NCBI GenBank assembly: GCA_900756545.1
Contig: CAAEKO010000030.1
Location: 1-20,291 of the forward strand
DNA from: Clostridia bacterium
GTDB taxonomy: Bacteria > Bacillota > Clostridia > UBA1381
Direction of reading: 5' to 3'
DNA: 20,291 nucleotides
Translations under genes and position numbers: made by a program
Shown: positions 1 through 5,199 of the stretch, piece by piece
Layout of the letters: every line of letters starts with the position of its first letter
How positions within the stretch are numbered: position 1 is the stretch's first letter
The notes under the pieces: generated by a model
Told to the model about the DNA's origin: nothing
Seen by the model: the letters and a program-made list of their open reading frames with translations, nothing else
The model's database searches: none

Positions 1-136
1 GACAGACCAGAGATAATTCCTCGTCTGTTCTCCCGATGAATGTGAACGGCGCACCGCAGTTGACTGCCGCTGTTTCCGGAAGCCGGCATATGGAAAACTG
101 CCCTTCTATCATTTCTAGTTCCAGTTTTCTATCCAT
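1..136 (-). CDS. ACT domain protein, N-terminal fragment (runs off left edge)
   Basis: The reading frame is open from an ATG at 136 to the window edge. It gives MDRKLELEMIEGQFSICRLP, followed later by FTFIGRTDEELSLVC. The E-L-x-x-I-x-G-x-F-S-I-C-R-L opening followed by T-D-E-E-L-S-L-V-C is the pattern of small stand-alone ACT-domain proteins (COG3603/ACT_7, related to aspartate-kinase regulatory domains), which are thought to bind amino acids; no reaction is established. An in-frame ATG at 145 sits only 1 nt from the GGAGG at 147-151, so the ATG at 136 (10-nt spacer) is the better start. A promoter lies upstream (168-196), divergent from the RHH array. Only about 45 residues are visible, so the C-terminal half and any fusion cannot be judged. 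Confidence 0.72.
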   Translation of the reverse strand, partial: MDRKLELEMIEGQFSICRLPETAAVNCGAPFTFIGRTDEELSLVC

Positions 137-167
137 TTTTCCCATTCCTCCCATACACTTTTGTTTC

Positions 168-196
168 ATTATAATACTTTTCCAGTATGGATGCAA
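168..196 (-). promoter_or_regulatory. sigma-70-type promoter for the ACT-domain gene
   Basis: On the minus strand a TTGCAT -35 (191-196) and a perfect TATAAT -10 (168-173) are separated by 17 nt. The -10 lies about 20 nt upstream of the GGAGG of the ACT gene. It points away from the RHH array. Confidence 0.6.
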
Positions 197-254
197 GTCA
201 ATAACCAGCGCTGTGATGGACTTTTAGAAAGGAGAAAAATAATTCAAAAAAGCA

Positions 255-300
255 TTGACTTTTGCCGTACAATAGTTTATAATACATTTGTACGGCAAAA
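255..300 (+). promoter_or_regulatory. promoter and inverted-repeat operator of RHH cassette 1
   Basis: TTGACT (255-260), 17 nt, then TATAAT (278-283) form a near-consensus promoter. A perfect 13-bp inverted repeat, TTTTGCCGTACAA (260-272) and TTGTACGGCAAAA (288-300), brackets the -10 box, so its axis falls on the -10. A protein bound here would block RNA polymerase. The RHH protein encoded 14 nt downstream is the natural candidate (autorepression, inferred). Confidence 0.85.
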
Positions 301-313
301 GTGAGGTGAGAAA

Positions 314-490
314 ATGCCGGGCAAAAAGATGGGGCGTCCTACAAATAATCCCCGACCGCATAAGCTCAACGTGCGAATCAATGATTCCAGTAAGCAAATC
401 CTGGAAAAATACTGCTTGCAGAAGTCCGTAAACAAGACGGAAGCTGTGGAACGGGGAATAAAGAAATTAGAGAATGACCTCAAAAAGTAA
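314..490 (+). CDS. ribbon-helix-helix DNA-binding protein, cassette 1
   Basis: 58 aa, from an ATG 4 nt after AGGTGA (304-309) to TAA at 488-490. The basic N-terminal arm MPGKKMGRPTNNPRPH is followed by a beta strand KLNVRIN (about residues 17-23), helix 1 DSSKQILEKYCLQ and helix 2 NKTEAVERGIKKLEND. This is the Arc/CopG/MetJ fold; such proteins bind DNA as dimers by inserting a two-stranded ribbon into the major groove. The MGRPT-(N/D)-NP arm is shared with cassette 3. No toxin gene follows, so this is not an obvious antitoxin; the operator across its own promoter points to an autorepressor. It is too short to be noticed by most gene callers. Confidence 0.85.
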   Translation: MPGKKMGRPTNNPRPHKLNVRINDSSKQILEKYCLQKSVNKTEAVERGIKKLENDLKK

Positions 491-494
491 AAAA

Positions 495-530
495 GAAGCG
501 GCGCTTCCTGCTAAAGAACAACGCCACTTC
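495..530 (+). repeat. imperfect stem-loop after RHH gene 1 (also after gene 3)
   Basis: GAAGCGGCG (495-503) pairs with CGCCACTTC (522-530), with one mismatch. The left arm is also part of the tight palindrome GAAGCGGCGCTTC. An almost identical copy follows RHH gene 3 at 1269-1304 but not RHH gene 2, whose 3' flank is different. No T-run follows, so it is not a standard terminator. Confidence 0.6.
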
Positions 531-536
531 CACAAC

Positions 537-650
537 CACACCCATTGCAAAACAATGGTGCAGAAATATTATACCATCTGTATCAAAATTTTTCAAGGGG
601 CTGTGATGGACTTTTTAGAAAGGAGAAAAATAATTCAAAAAAGTATTGAC
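537..650 (+). repeat. inter-cassette repeat, copy 1
   Basis: It begins CACACCCATTG and contains a 6-bp stem CCATTG-CAAAA-CAATGG (542-558), then GTGCAGAAATATTATACCAT, TTTTTCAAGGGGCTGTGATG, an AGAAAGGAG element and the TTGAC of the next promoter. It is nearly identical to 930-1043. The hairpin has no T-tract. The AGAAAGGAG resembles a ribosome binding site, but no conserved ORF follows it in copies 0-2. Confidence 0.8.
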
Positions 651-690
651 AAGATTGTTGCTACATGGTACAATGTATTTGTAGCAACAA
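646..690 (+). promoter_or_regulatory. promoter and inverted-repeat operator of RHH cassette 2
   Basis: Perfect TTGACA (646-651), 17 nt, TACAAT (669-674). A perfect 11-bp inverted repeat TTGTTGCTACA (655-665) and TGTAGCAACAA (680-690) brackets the -10. The geometry is the same as in cassettes 1 and 3, but the arm sequence is unrelated to theirs. Confidence 0.83.
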
Positions 691-709
691 AGATTGTGAG
701 GTGAACTGA

Positions 710-889
710 TTGTCTGCTATGAAAAAAGGTACAAAGCTTACCGATAACCCCAAGGACTTTATGCTGCGTGTCCGGTTAGATTCTAACACGTTAGAGCAGT
801 TAGATACCTGCTGTAAAATCGACCAAAAATCACGTTCTGAAATAGTCCGCGAGGGTATTCATGAACAGTACCGCAAAAAGAAAAAATAA
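710..889 (+). CDS. ribbon-helix-helix DNA-binding protein, cassette 2
   Basis: 59 aa if started at TTG 710 (MSAMKKGTKLTDNP), 56 aa if started at ATG 719. I prefer the TTG: it lies 5 nt after AGGTGA (699-704), as in cassette 1, whereas the ATG would be 14 nt away. The ribbon is FMLRVRLD, helix 1 SNTLEQLDTCCKIDQ, helix 2 SRSEIVREGIHEQY, with a lysine-rich tail; this is a very typical RHH sequence. It keeps the K-x-TDNP arm but lacks the MGRP found in cassettes 1 and 3, and its ribbon residues and operator both differ from theirs. Predicted DNA-binding autorepressor. Confidence 0.85.
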   Translation: MSAMKKGTKLTDNPKDFMLRVRLDSNTLEQLDTCCKIDQKSRSEIVREGIHEQYRKKKK

Positions 890-929
890 AGAACGCCCGT
901 TGTTCCCACAAAAGATTCACGAGCGCTCA

Positions 930-1043
930 CACACCCATTGCAAAACAATGGTGCAGAAATATTATATCATCTGTACAAACATTTTTCAAGGGGCTGTGAT
1001 GGACTTTTTAGAAAGGAGAAAAATAATTTAAAAAAGTATTGAC
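930..1043 (+). repeat. inter-cassette repeat, copy 2
   Basis: Same content as the copy at 537-650: CACACCCATTG, the CCATTG-CAAAA-CAATGG hairpin (935-951), GGGGCTGTGATGGAC, AGAAAGGAGAAAAATAATTT and ATTGAC. Only scattered substitutions separate the two copies, so the duplication is recent or the copies are homogenised. Confidence 0.8.
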
Positions 1044-1084
1044 TTTTGACCGTCATATGTATATAATATATTTGACGGTCAAAA
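1039..1084 (+). promoter_or_regulatory. promoter and inverted-repeat operator of RHH cassette 3
   Basis: TTGACT (1039-1044), 17 nt, TATAAT (1062-1067). A perfect 12-bp inverted repeat TTTTGACCGTCA (1044-1055) and TGACGGTCAAAA (1073-1084) is centred on the -10. Its arm resembles the cassette 1 arm (TTTTG followed by CCGT), in line with the similar ribbon of the encoded protein. Confidence 0.85.
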
Positions 1085-1094
1085 GGAGGCGAAT

Positions 1095-1265
1095 ATGTTG
1101 ACCAAAAAAATGGGGCGTCCCACTGATAACCCAAAGCCACATAAACTATCTGTGCGGCTTGATACCGAGGGATTGGAAATCCTGGATGCATACTGCAAAA
1201 AAAATCAAGTTACACGTATGGAAGGAATCAGGCGTGGTGTCCATCGGCTGAAGGACGGCAAATAA
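1095..1265 (+). CDS. ribbon-helix-helix DNA-binding protein, cassette 3
   Basis: 56 aa from ATG 1095, 5 nt after a perfect AGGAGG (1084-1089), to TAA 1263-1265. The arm MLTKKMGRPTDNPKPH precedes ribbon KLSVRLD, helix 1 TEGLEILDAYCKKNQ and helix 2 TRMEGIRRGVHRLKD. It is closest to cassette 1 (same KKMGRPT-x-NP-x-PH arm and HKL-x-VR ribbon). Its ribosome binding site begins on the last base of the right operator arm, so a bound repressor would also sit over the start of the leader. No partner toxin is visible. Confidence 0.85.
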   Translation: MLTKKMGRPTDNPKPHKLSVRLDTEGLEILDAYCKKNQVTRMEGIRRGVHRLKDGK

Positions 1266-1268
1266 AAA

Positions 1269-1304
1269 GAAGCGGCGCTTCCTGCTAAAGATCAACGCCA
1301 CTTC
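1269..1304 (+). repeat. imperfect stem-loop after RHH gene 3
   Basis: Near-identical copy of 495-530: GAAGCGGCG (1269-1277) and CGCCACTTC (1296-1304), with the same CTTCCTGCTAAAGA spacer start. Cassettes 1 and 3 thus share the 3' flank as well as the protein arm, while cassette 2 differs in both. Confidence 0.6.
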
Positions 1305-1310
1305 TACAAC

Positions 1311-1380
1311 CACACCCATTGCAAAACAATGGTGCAGAAATATTATACCATCTGTATCAAAGTTTTTCAATAGGCTGTGG
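1311..1380 (+). repeat. inter-cassette repeat, copy 3 (diverges at its 3' end)
   Basis: CACACCCATTG, the CCATTG-CAAAA-CAATGG hairpin (1316-1332) and GTGCAGAAATATTATACCAT match the other copies. After GGCTGTG the sequence changes, losing the promoter and operator. The following AAAGAAAGGA lines up with AGAAAGGAG of the other copies and here serves as the ribosome binding site of the next gene. Confidence 0.7.
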
Positions 1381-1412
1381 ACAATTTTCAAAAAAAGAAA
1401 GGATTGTTTGTA

Positions 1413-1715
1413 ATGCTAACAGAAAAAAACTTTATTGAGGAATTTTATAACAACCGTATCCAAGTCGGAGAAAATTTTCAATACACCAGCTCCGAATATG
1501 CAGACTGTGACAAAGCGGCGACAAACGAAATGATAAAAAAGCTGGAAAAAATTTTGGGTAAAGACAATCAAGATTTGCTTTCTCAGCTTTTGGACGCCCA
1601 GAACGAGCTGGCCGGCGCGGCGGCCGTAGGCCAGTTTGTTGAAGGCTGGGTTCTGGGAGCGTGGATGGTTTTGGATACCTTCCTCATTCCTTTGCGCAAC
1701 GCCCTGCAGGAATAG
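1413..1715 (+). CDS. small protein of unknown function (DUF6809-like), unit 4 of the array
   Basis: 100 aa from ATG 1413, 9 nt after GAAAGGA (1397-1403); an upstream in-frame ATG at 1377 lacks a ribosome binding site. The N-terminal half is charged (LTEKNFIEEFYNN); the C-terminal half has KKLEKILGKDNQDLLSQLLD followed by AGAAAVGQFVEGWVLGAWMV. The E-x-x-AQ-x-E...F-x-x-G-x-x-LG-x-x-M pattern resembles DUF6809-type small helical proteins that are frequent in Clostridia, but I am not certain of the family. It is not an RHH protein, yet it sits in the same repeat frame as the three RHH genes. It has no clear promoter of its own and may be transcribed from cassette 3. It ends 8 nt before a strong terminator. 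Confidence 0.7.
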   Translation: MLTEKNFIEEFYNNRIQVGENFQYTSSEYADCDKAATNEMIKKLEKILGKDNQDLLSQLLDAQNELAGAAAVGQFVEGWVLGAWMVLDTFLIPLRNALQE

Positions 1716-1723
1716 AAAATATT

Positions 1724-1752
1724 AAAACCCGGTCCTAACGGACCGGGTTTTT
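1724..1752. terminator. bidirectional rho-independent terminator
   Basis: AAAACCCGGTCC (1724-1735), loop TAAC, GGACCGGGTTTT (1740-1751) and a T-rich tail on the plus strand, with an A-rich flank that gives a U-tract on the minus strand. The stop codon of the minus-strand DUF1275 gene (1735-1737) lies at the stem-loop boundary, so the structure ends both convergent genes. Confidence 0.9.
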
Positions 1753-2436
1753 CTTTTCTTTCCATATTACGCATCCCAAAAGCAAGGCCATAATTCCTGC
1801 GCAGACCCATACCGTATGCTCCGCCAGCACAGGGCACAGTACCGAGCCAATGACCGCGCCAACGCAGAACCCCCCGATGACCAAAAAATACCGGGCGCTT
1901 TTTTTCCCGGCTGCCTTGTCGTGATAAATCAGGCGCAGGAAAAGATTCTCCGTACCAGAGCGGAAATTGCCGGTACACATGGTCGAAGCATAAGCCATGC
2001 CCTCCAGCCGCTTAAAGCAGTCGATCTGCATGGCGCTGATAAACGACGCCATCAAATTGACAATAACAGCCGGCACGGTAAGCGGAATAAACCCAATTAC
2101 TAAAAACAAGAGCATTTCCAACGTAAGCACAAAATGCTCACACCGTATTTTTTCAAACCGGAATACATATTTTTTAATCAGTTCAGTGGTCATGATACCC
2201 AGAAAAAACGCCGCAATCGAGCAGATATAATACCCTGCCGCCACAAAATCCAGCCGGGCAAGCTGTATGCTCATCAGGATCATGTTCCCCGTCTGGGCAA
2301 AGGCGAACACTTCATCTCGCAAAAGATAACCGCAGGCGTCCATAAACCCGCCTGCAAAGGAAAGCATCACTGCCGCCCACAAGGCTTCAAATATATCTTT
2401 CTGCCGCACAGGAGCGGCTTCTTGCAGCTTTTCCAT
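1735..2436 (-). CDS. DUF1275 (YoaK-type) integral membrane protein
   Basis: 233 aa, usual length for the family. FAGGFMDACGYLLRDEVFAF, then AQTGNMI (about residues 26-53), and later QIDCFKRLEGMAYASTMCTG and NFRSGTENL (about 138-166) are the hallmark conserved blocks of DUF1275/YoaK proteins. About six hydrophobic segments are visible. The biochemical role of the family is not known; it is often annotated as a putative transporter. The start ATG at 2436 follows an AGGTG. A near-perfect promoter (2460-2488) overlaps the 3' end of the upstream LysM gene, so this gene has independent expression. It ends inside the shared terminator. Confidence 0.88.
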   Translation of the reverse strand: MEKLQEAAPVRQKDIFEALWAAVMLSFAGGFMDACGYLLRDEVFAFAQTGNMILMSIQLARLDFVAAGYYICSIAAFFLGIMTTELIKKYVFRFEKIRCEHFVLTLEMLLFLVIGFIPLTVPAVIVNLMASFISAMQIDCFKRLEGMAYASTMCTGNFRSGTENLFLRLIYHDKAAGKKSARYFLVIGGFCVGAVIGSVLCPVLAEHTVWVCAGIMALLLGCVIWKEKKNPVR

Positions 2437-2459
2437 ATATACACCTCAATCCGGGGTGT

Positions 2460-2488
2460 ATTATACCACATCCCGCCAAACTTTGCAA
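2460..2488 (-). promoter_or_regulatory. promoter of the DUF1275 gene
   Basis: On the minus strand TTGCAA (2483-2488), 17 nt, TATAAT (2460-2465). The -35 lies only 2 nt past the stop codon of the LysM gene. Confidence 0.7.
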
Positions 2489-2490
2489 GC

Positions 2491-2793
2491 CTATATCAGG
2501 GGAATTTCCAGCTTATCCCCCGCCCGGATAACTGCGTTTTCCAGTCCGTTGTAAACCTTAATCTCGTCCACAAGCCGCCGGATGTCCCGTCCGCCGGCGC
2601 TGTGCTCCCGAGCAATATCCCACAGCGTGTCTCCCTCCTGGACAAAAATCAAGACCGTATCCGGCGTGTTGGTAGCAGACGCATAATTCACCGCCGAGGA
2701 CACGCCATAGCTCAGCAGTCCCATCAAAACAAGGCAGAATACAGTAAAACGCGCTTTGTTCACAATTTTCAGTTTTGTTTTCTTTTTTGCCAT
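2491..2793 (-). CDS. yneA-like: membrane-anchored LysM protein, YneA-like SOS cell-division inhibitor
   Basis: 100 aa from ATG 2793, 7 nt after GGAGGG; in-frame ATGs further upstream lack a ribosome binding site. A short basic N-terminus (MAKKKTKLKIVNKARF) leads into one membrane helix (about 15-36), then a LysM domain (about 48-99: V-x-EGDTLWDIAREH to NAVIRAGDKLEIPLI). Size and layout match YneA of Bacillus and relatives, which delays septation after DNA damage and is normally next to lexA. No lexA is in this window, but three SOS boxes surround the promoter, which strongly supports the assignment. A general LysM wall-binding protein is the alternative, but SOS control would then be hard to explain. 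Confidence 0.82.
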   Translation of the reverse strand: MAKKKTKLKIVNKARFTVFCLVLMGLLSYGVSSAVNYASATNTPDTVLIFVQEGDTLWDIAREHSAGGRDIRRLVDEIKVYNGLENAVIRAGDKLEIPLI

Positions 2794-2815
2794 TTTGCAT
2801 CCCTCCGGTAAAATT

Positions 2816-2881
2816 CGAATATTTGTTTGCATTATACCAGAATATATGTTCGTTGTCAAGCATTTTTCGAAAATTTGTTTG
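2816..2881 (-). promoter_or_regulatory. SOS-controlled promoter with three LexA boxes
   Basis: On the minus strand TTGACA (2854-2859), 17 nt, TATAAT (2831-2836) is a perfect promoter. Three 14-bp matches to the Gram-positive LexA box (CGAAC-N4-GTTCG) surround it. They are listed as read on the plus strand: CGAATATTTGTTTG (2816-2829, downstream of the -10), AGAATATATGTTCG (2839-2852, inside the spacer) and CGAAAATTTGTTTG (2868-2881, upstream of the -35). LexA binding to the middle box would block polymerase directly. Confidence 0.85.
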
Positions 2882-2898
2882 GTTTTTGTAAATTAAAG

Positions 2899-2925
2899 AA
2901 TCCGCTTTGGCTTCCAAAGCGGATT
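2899..2925 (-). terminator. terminator of the AEC transporter gene
   Basis: A perfect 12-bp stem AATCCGCTTTGG / CCAAAGCGGATT with a 3-nt loop starts 4 nt after the stop codon. On the minus strand it is followed by CTTTAATTT, a modest U-tract. It separates the transporter from the SOS promoter. Confidence 0.7.
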
Positions 2926-2928
2926 TAC

Positions 2929-3852
2929 TCAAAAGAAAACTTTTGTACAAAGCACCACCAGGGGCATTGTCACTGCCGATAAAATCGTTGTGACTGCGAA
3001 AATCTCCGAAGCATACAATGCGTTTTTATCATACGAAATGGCAAACAGGGTACAAATCGTTGCTGTAGGGCATGCCGTAGCCAGCATGATAGAGATATAG
3101 ACCTCCTCGCTGACCGGCCAGAAGCTTGTCAGCAAAATTACCACTGCGGGGATAAGCAACAGCCGAAAGGCAGTCACCAGGTATATTCGCGGCTTGCGGA
3201 AGGCCTTAAGGAGATTGGTTTGCGCAATGGTTACCCCCGCCACCAGCATAGCCAGCGGCGTATTCATGGAGGCAATATAATTCAACGCTGTTTTCGGCAC
3301 CTCCGGCAGACGCAGATTGGTTACATAACAAATGATTCCCAAAATCACAGCTATAATCGTAGGCGAACGGAGCGCTTTCCAGAAGCCTTTCATGCTCAGG
3401 CTGTCCGTCATAACCATCAGGCCGTGAGACCAGACCAAGAGATTAAACAGGGTCAGGTAAGCTGTAGTATATAATATCCCCACATCCCCAAACAATGCGC
3501 CGATCAGCGGAAATCCCATAAACGCACAGTTGGAATAGATGACGGAGCACCGCTCGATAGCATATTCATTCCGGAGATTTTTCCGGAATACCAGCCCCGC
3601 AATGAGAATCGTCACCGCATAAGACACCGCCGCCAACAGCAGTGCCCACAAAAGGCCGCTTAACAGCTCCTTCGAAAACTCCGTCTGATACGCCATGAAA
3701 ATCAGTACCGGGCATACGATTTTCAGAACCACCTCGGAGAGATACCTGTTCCCCTCTTTCGTGATGATATTCTTTTTATAGCATAGGACGCCTGTAAGGA
3801 TAATCAAAAACATAATAATGATCTGCTTTGCGATCACGACTGCATATTCCAT
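2929..3852 (-). CDS. AEC family (auxin efflux carrier-like) transporter
   Basis: 307 aa, the usual length. Hydrophobic segments run from the N-terminus (IIIMFLIILTGVLCYKKNII) to the C-terminus, about ten in all. SEVVLKIVCPVLIFMAYQTE near residues 38-57 and ERCSVIYSNCAFMGFPLIGA near 100-119 are the conserved N-terminal blocks of PF03547, and MNTPLAMLVAGVTIA near 195-209 is the mid-protein block. Bacterial members export or import organic acids such as malate or other metabolites; the substrate here cannot be told. ATG 3852 follows GGAGAGA by 4 nt. It has its own promoter with an inverted repeat around the -35. Confidence 0.9.
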   Translation of the reverse strand: MEYAVVIAKQIIIMFLIILTGVLCYKKNIITKEGNRYLSEVVLKIVCPVLIFMAYQTEFSKELLSGLLWALLLAAVSYAVTILIAGLVFRKNLRNEYAIERCSVIYSNCAFMGFPLIGALFGDVGILYTTAYLTLFNLLVWSHGLMVMTDSLSMKGFWKALRSPTIIAVILGIICYVTNLRLPEVPKTALNYIASMNTPLAMLVAGVTIAQTNLLKAFRKPRIYLVTAFRLLLIPAVVILLTSFWPVSEEVYISIMLATACPTATICTLFAISYDKNALYASEIFAVTTILSAVTMPLVVLCTKVFF

Positions 3853-3878
3853 GAAATCTCTCCTTTTCTACGCTGTTT

Positions 3879-3918
3879 ATTTTACCAAGCTATGGGCCGC
3901 ATGTCAATTTCTGCGGCC
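3879..3918 (-). promoter_or_regulatory. promoter of the AEC gene with an inverted repeat around the -35
   Basis: On the minus strand TTGACA (3902-3907), 17 nt, TAAAAT (3879-3884). GGCCGCA (3895-3901) and TGCGGCC (3912-3918) form a perfect 7-bp inverted repeat that neatly encloses the -35 box, a likely operator. Confidence 0.65.
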
Positions 3919-3920
3919 AA

Positions 3921-3957
3921 AAAAAGCAAAACGCACAAATAAAACTTTGTGCGTTTT
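3921..3957 (-). terminator. rho-independent terminator of the COG2426 gene
   Basis: AAAACGCACAAA / TTTGTGCGTTTT (3928-3957) with a 6-nt loop. On the minus strand it is followed by GCTTTTTTT. It lies 22 nt after the stop codon. Confidence 0.88.
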
Positions 3958-3979
3958 ACAAATTTCGTGATTTCTCCGA

Positions 3980-4474
3980 TTATATAATCTGTTTAATGAT
4001 ACCAAAGGACAACAGCGACATGATAAGGCCGGCAGTCACCACGCCCAGAAATATCCACGGCAGGGCGTCCCGTTTGCGCATGCGCAGAAGTGCGGCGATC
4101 ATGCTGCCCGTCCACGCGCCCGTCCCCGGCAGGGGAATTGCCACAAAGAGGAAAAGCCCAAATTTCCCATATTTTCGAATCTGGTCGGATTTCTTCATCG
4201 CCTTATTTTCCAGCCGTTCAGCCACGCCTCTGAGCTTTGTTTTTTTCATCCAGTCAAATATCTTATTTAAAAATAGAAGTACAAAAGGGATAGGAAGCAT
4301 ATTTCCGATCACAGCGATGATAAATGTGGATAGAAACTCCATTTTCAAAAATCCCGCCGCCAGAATACTGCCACGCAGCTCCAGAATAGGGAGCATGGAA
4401 ACAAAGAACACGATCAACTCCTTAGGAACCGAGCCCTGAAACATTTCCACAATCGACTGTACAATAGAATCCAT
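3980..4474 (-). CDS. COG2426 small multi-drug export family membrane protein
   Basis: 164 aa from ATG 4474, placed 7 nt after GGAGGGG; an ATG nine codons upstream has no ribosome binding site. PKELIVFFVSMLPILELRGS (about residues 17-36) and the loop FVAIPLPGTGAWTGSMIAAL (about 109-128) are the signature blocks of PF06695 (Sm_multidrug_ex). About four membrane helices are visible. The family name comes from an old annotation; function is poorly established, and the P-L-P-G-T-G-x-W-x-G motif resembles half-transporter membrane re-entrant segments. It has its own promoter (4507-4535) and a strong terminator, so it is probably monocistronic. Confidence 0.85.
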   Translation of the reverse strand: MDSIVQSIVEMFQGSVPKELIVFFVSMLPILELRGSILAAGFLKMEFLSTFIIAVIGNMLPIPFVLLFLNKIFDWMKKTKLRGVAERLENKAMKKSDQIRKYGKFGLFLFVAIPLPGTGAWTGSMIAALLRMRKRDALPWIFLGVVTAGLIMSLLSFGIIKQII

Positions 4475-4506
4475 AAATCTTCCCCTCCAAACAGAATACA
4501 TACCCC

Positions 4507-4535
4507 ATTATACACTATATTCCCGGAAAGCGCAA
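4507..4535 (-). promoter_or_regulatory. promoter of the COG2426 gene
   Basis: On the minus strand TTGCGC (4530-4535), 17 nt, TATAAT (4507-4512). It begins in the 76-nt gap after the RibU gene, for which no terminator is visible, so some read-through from RibU is possible. Confidence 0.6.
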
Positions 4536-4550
4536 TTATTATTTCAATAT

Positions 4551-5147
4551 TCAATGTAAAATTTTAGATAACTGCTTATAAACAAGAAAGGTTATGGCGG
4601 ACAATATGAAGCCTTTAATCAGGTTAAACGGAATCGCCCCGTACAAAACATAGTCCAAAGCGTCTTGAATAAGCGGATTGACCTTGCCGCAGAGCTCGAT
4701 GATCTGCGCCATAGGCATGACCTTTGCGTAAAAGGGGATCAGGATAAAGTAGTTGGCAAGGCCGCCTACAACCGCCATGGCGGCTGTGCCCGCTCCAAGG
4801 CCGATCACAGCTCGTTTTCTTGTTTTTTCACGGCTGTAAATAAACGTCGAAACAAGCACCAGCGAGCCGCTGGCCAGAAAATCCGCCAGCTCGCCAACGC
4901 CGCCGGTATCCGTTCTCAAAAGATGGAGCGCCGCTTTGATAAACGCCACTGCGACCCCGGCTAAGGGGCCGTAGGCAAAACCGCCGATTAACGCCGGCAG
5001 TGTTGAAAAATCGAACTTGAGAAACGGCGGCATAAACGGCAGGGGAAACTCCAAAACCTGCATAAGTACAATAGATATCCCCGCCAGAATCCCTACGCCG
5101 GCAATAAATTTCGGCGTGAATCTTGCTCTTGTTGTGACTGTTTCCAT
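4551..5147 (-). CDS. ribU: RibU-type riboflavin ECF transporter S component
   Basis: 198 aa with about six membrane helices. MPPFLKFDFSTLPALIGGFA followed by YGPLAGVAVAFIKAALHLL (about residues 39-77) is the conserved substrate-binding region of RibU, the riboflavin-binding S subunit that docks with the shared EcfAA'T module. PFNLIKGFILSAITFLVYKQ at the C-terminus is also typical. The upstream FMN riboswitch fixes the substrate as a flavin. ATG 5147 lies 6 nt after AGGAGG (5154-5159). No ECF ATPases are nearby, as expected for group II transporters. Confidence 0.93.
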   Translation of the reverse strand: METVTTRARFTPKFIAGVGILAGISIVLMQVLEFPLPFMPPFLKFDFSTLPALIGGFAYGPLAGVAVAFIKAALHLLRTDTGGVGELADFLASGSLVLVSTFIYSREKTRKRAVIGLGAGTAAMAVVGGLANYFILIPFYAKVMPMAQIIELCGKVNPLIQDALDYVLYGAIPFNLIKGFILSAITFLVYKQLSKILH

Positions 5148-5199
5148 AAAAAACCTCCTGAAAATTAAATTTTAGGTGTTTCTAAAGGGAGTTTTTTTG

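Larger units (their letters stand above)
210..1380 (+). repeat. tandem array of about 390-bp RHH cassette modules
   Basis: The sequence GCTGTG(ATGGAC), which opens a shared segment containing AGAAAGGAGAAAAATAATT and ending in the promoter -35, recurs at 210, 600 and 993, with a diverged copy at 1374. The spacing is 390, 393 and 381 bp. Between these near-identical flanks the operator and gene differ in each unit. Each complete inter-gene flank (537-650, 930-1043) begins with CACACCCATTG. The third (1311-1380) is complete up to GGCTGTG and then diverges. The first copy has only the 3' half. The pattern is constant flanks with variable cores, like cassettes, rather than a simple gene duplication in which coding and non-coding parts diverge alike. 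Confidence 0.85.

Noticed and set aside
474..704. Plus-strand ORF spanning the promoter of RHH cassette 2 (starts include ATGGACTTTTTAGAA)
   Set aside because: The same repeat in the other units is cut by a stop (TAG after four codons at 215, TAA in the third unit), and the frame runs through the operator, so it is not conserved coding.
314..1265. RHH genes as antitoxins of toxin-antitoxin pairs
   Set aside because: No toxin-sized gene follows any of the three RHH genes; each is followed directly by the repeat and a new promoter.
537..1332. Junction hairpins as integron attC sites
   Set aside because: They are short (17 nt), lack the GTTRRRY and RYYYAAC core boxes, each cassette has its own promoter, and no integrase is visible.
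210..1380. CRISPR-like repeat array
   Set aside because: The units are about 390 bp with genes between them, with no short regularly spaced spacers and no cas genes.
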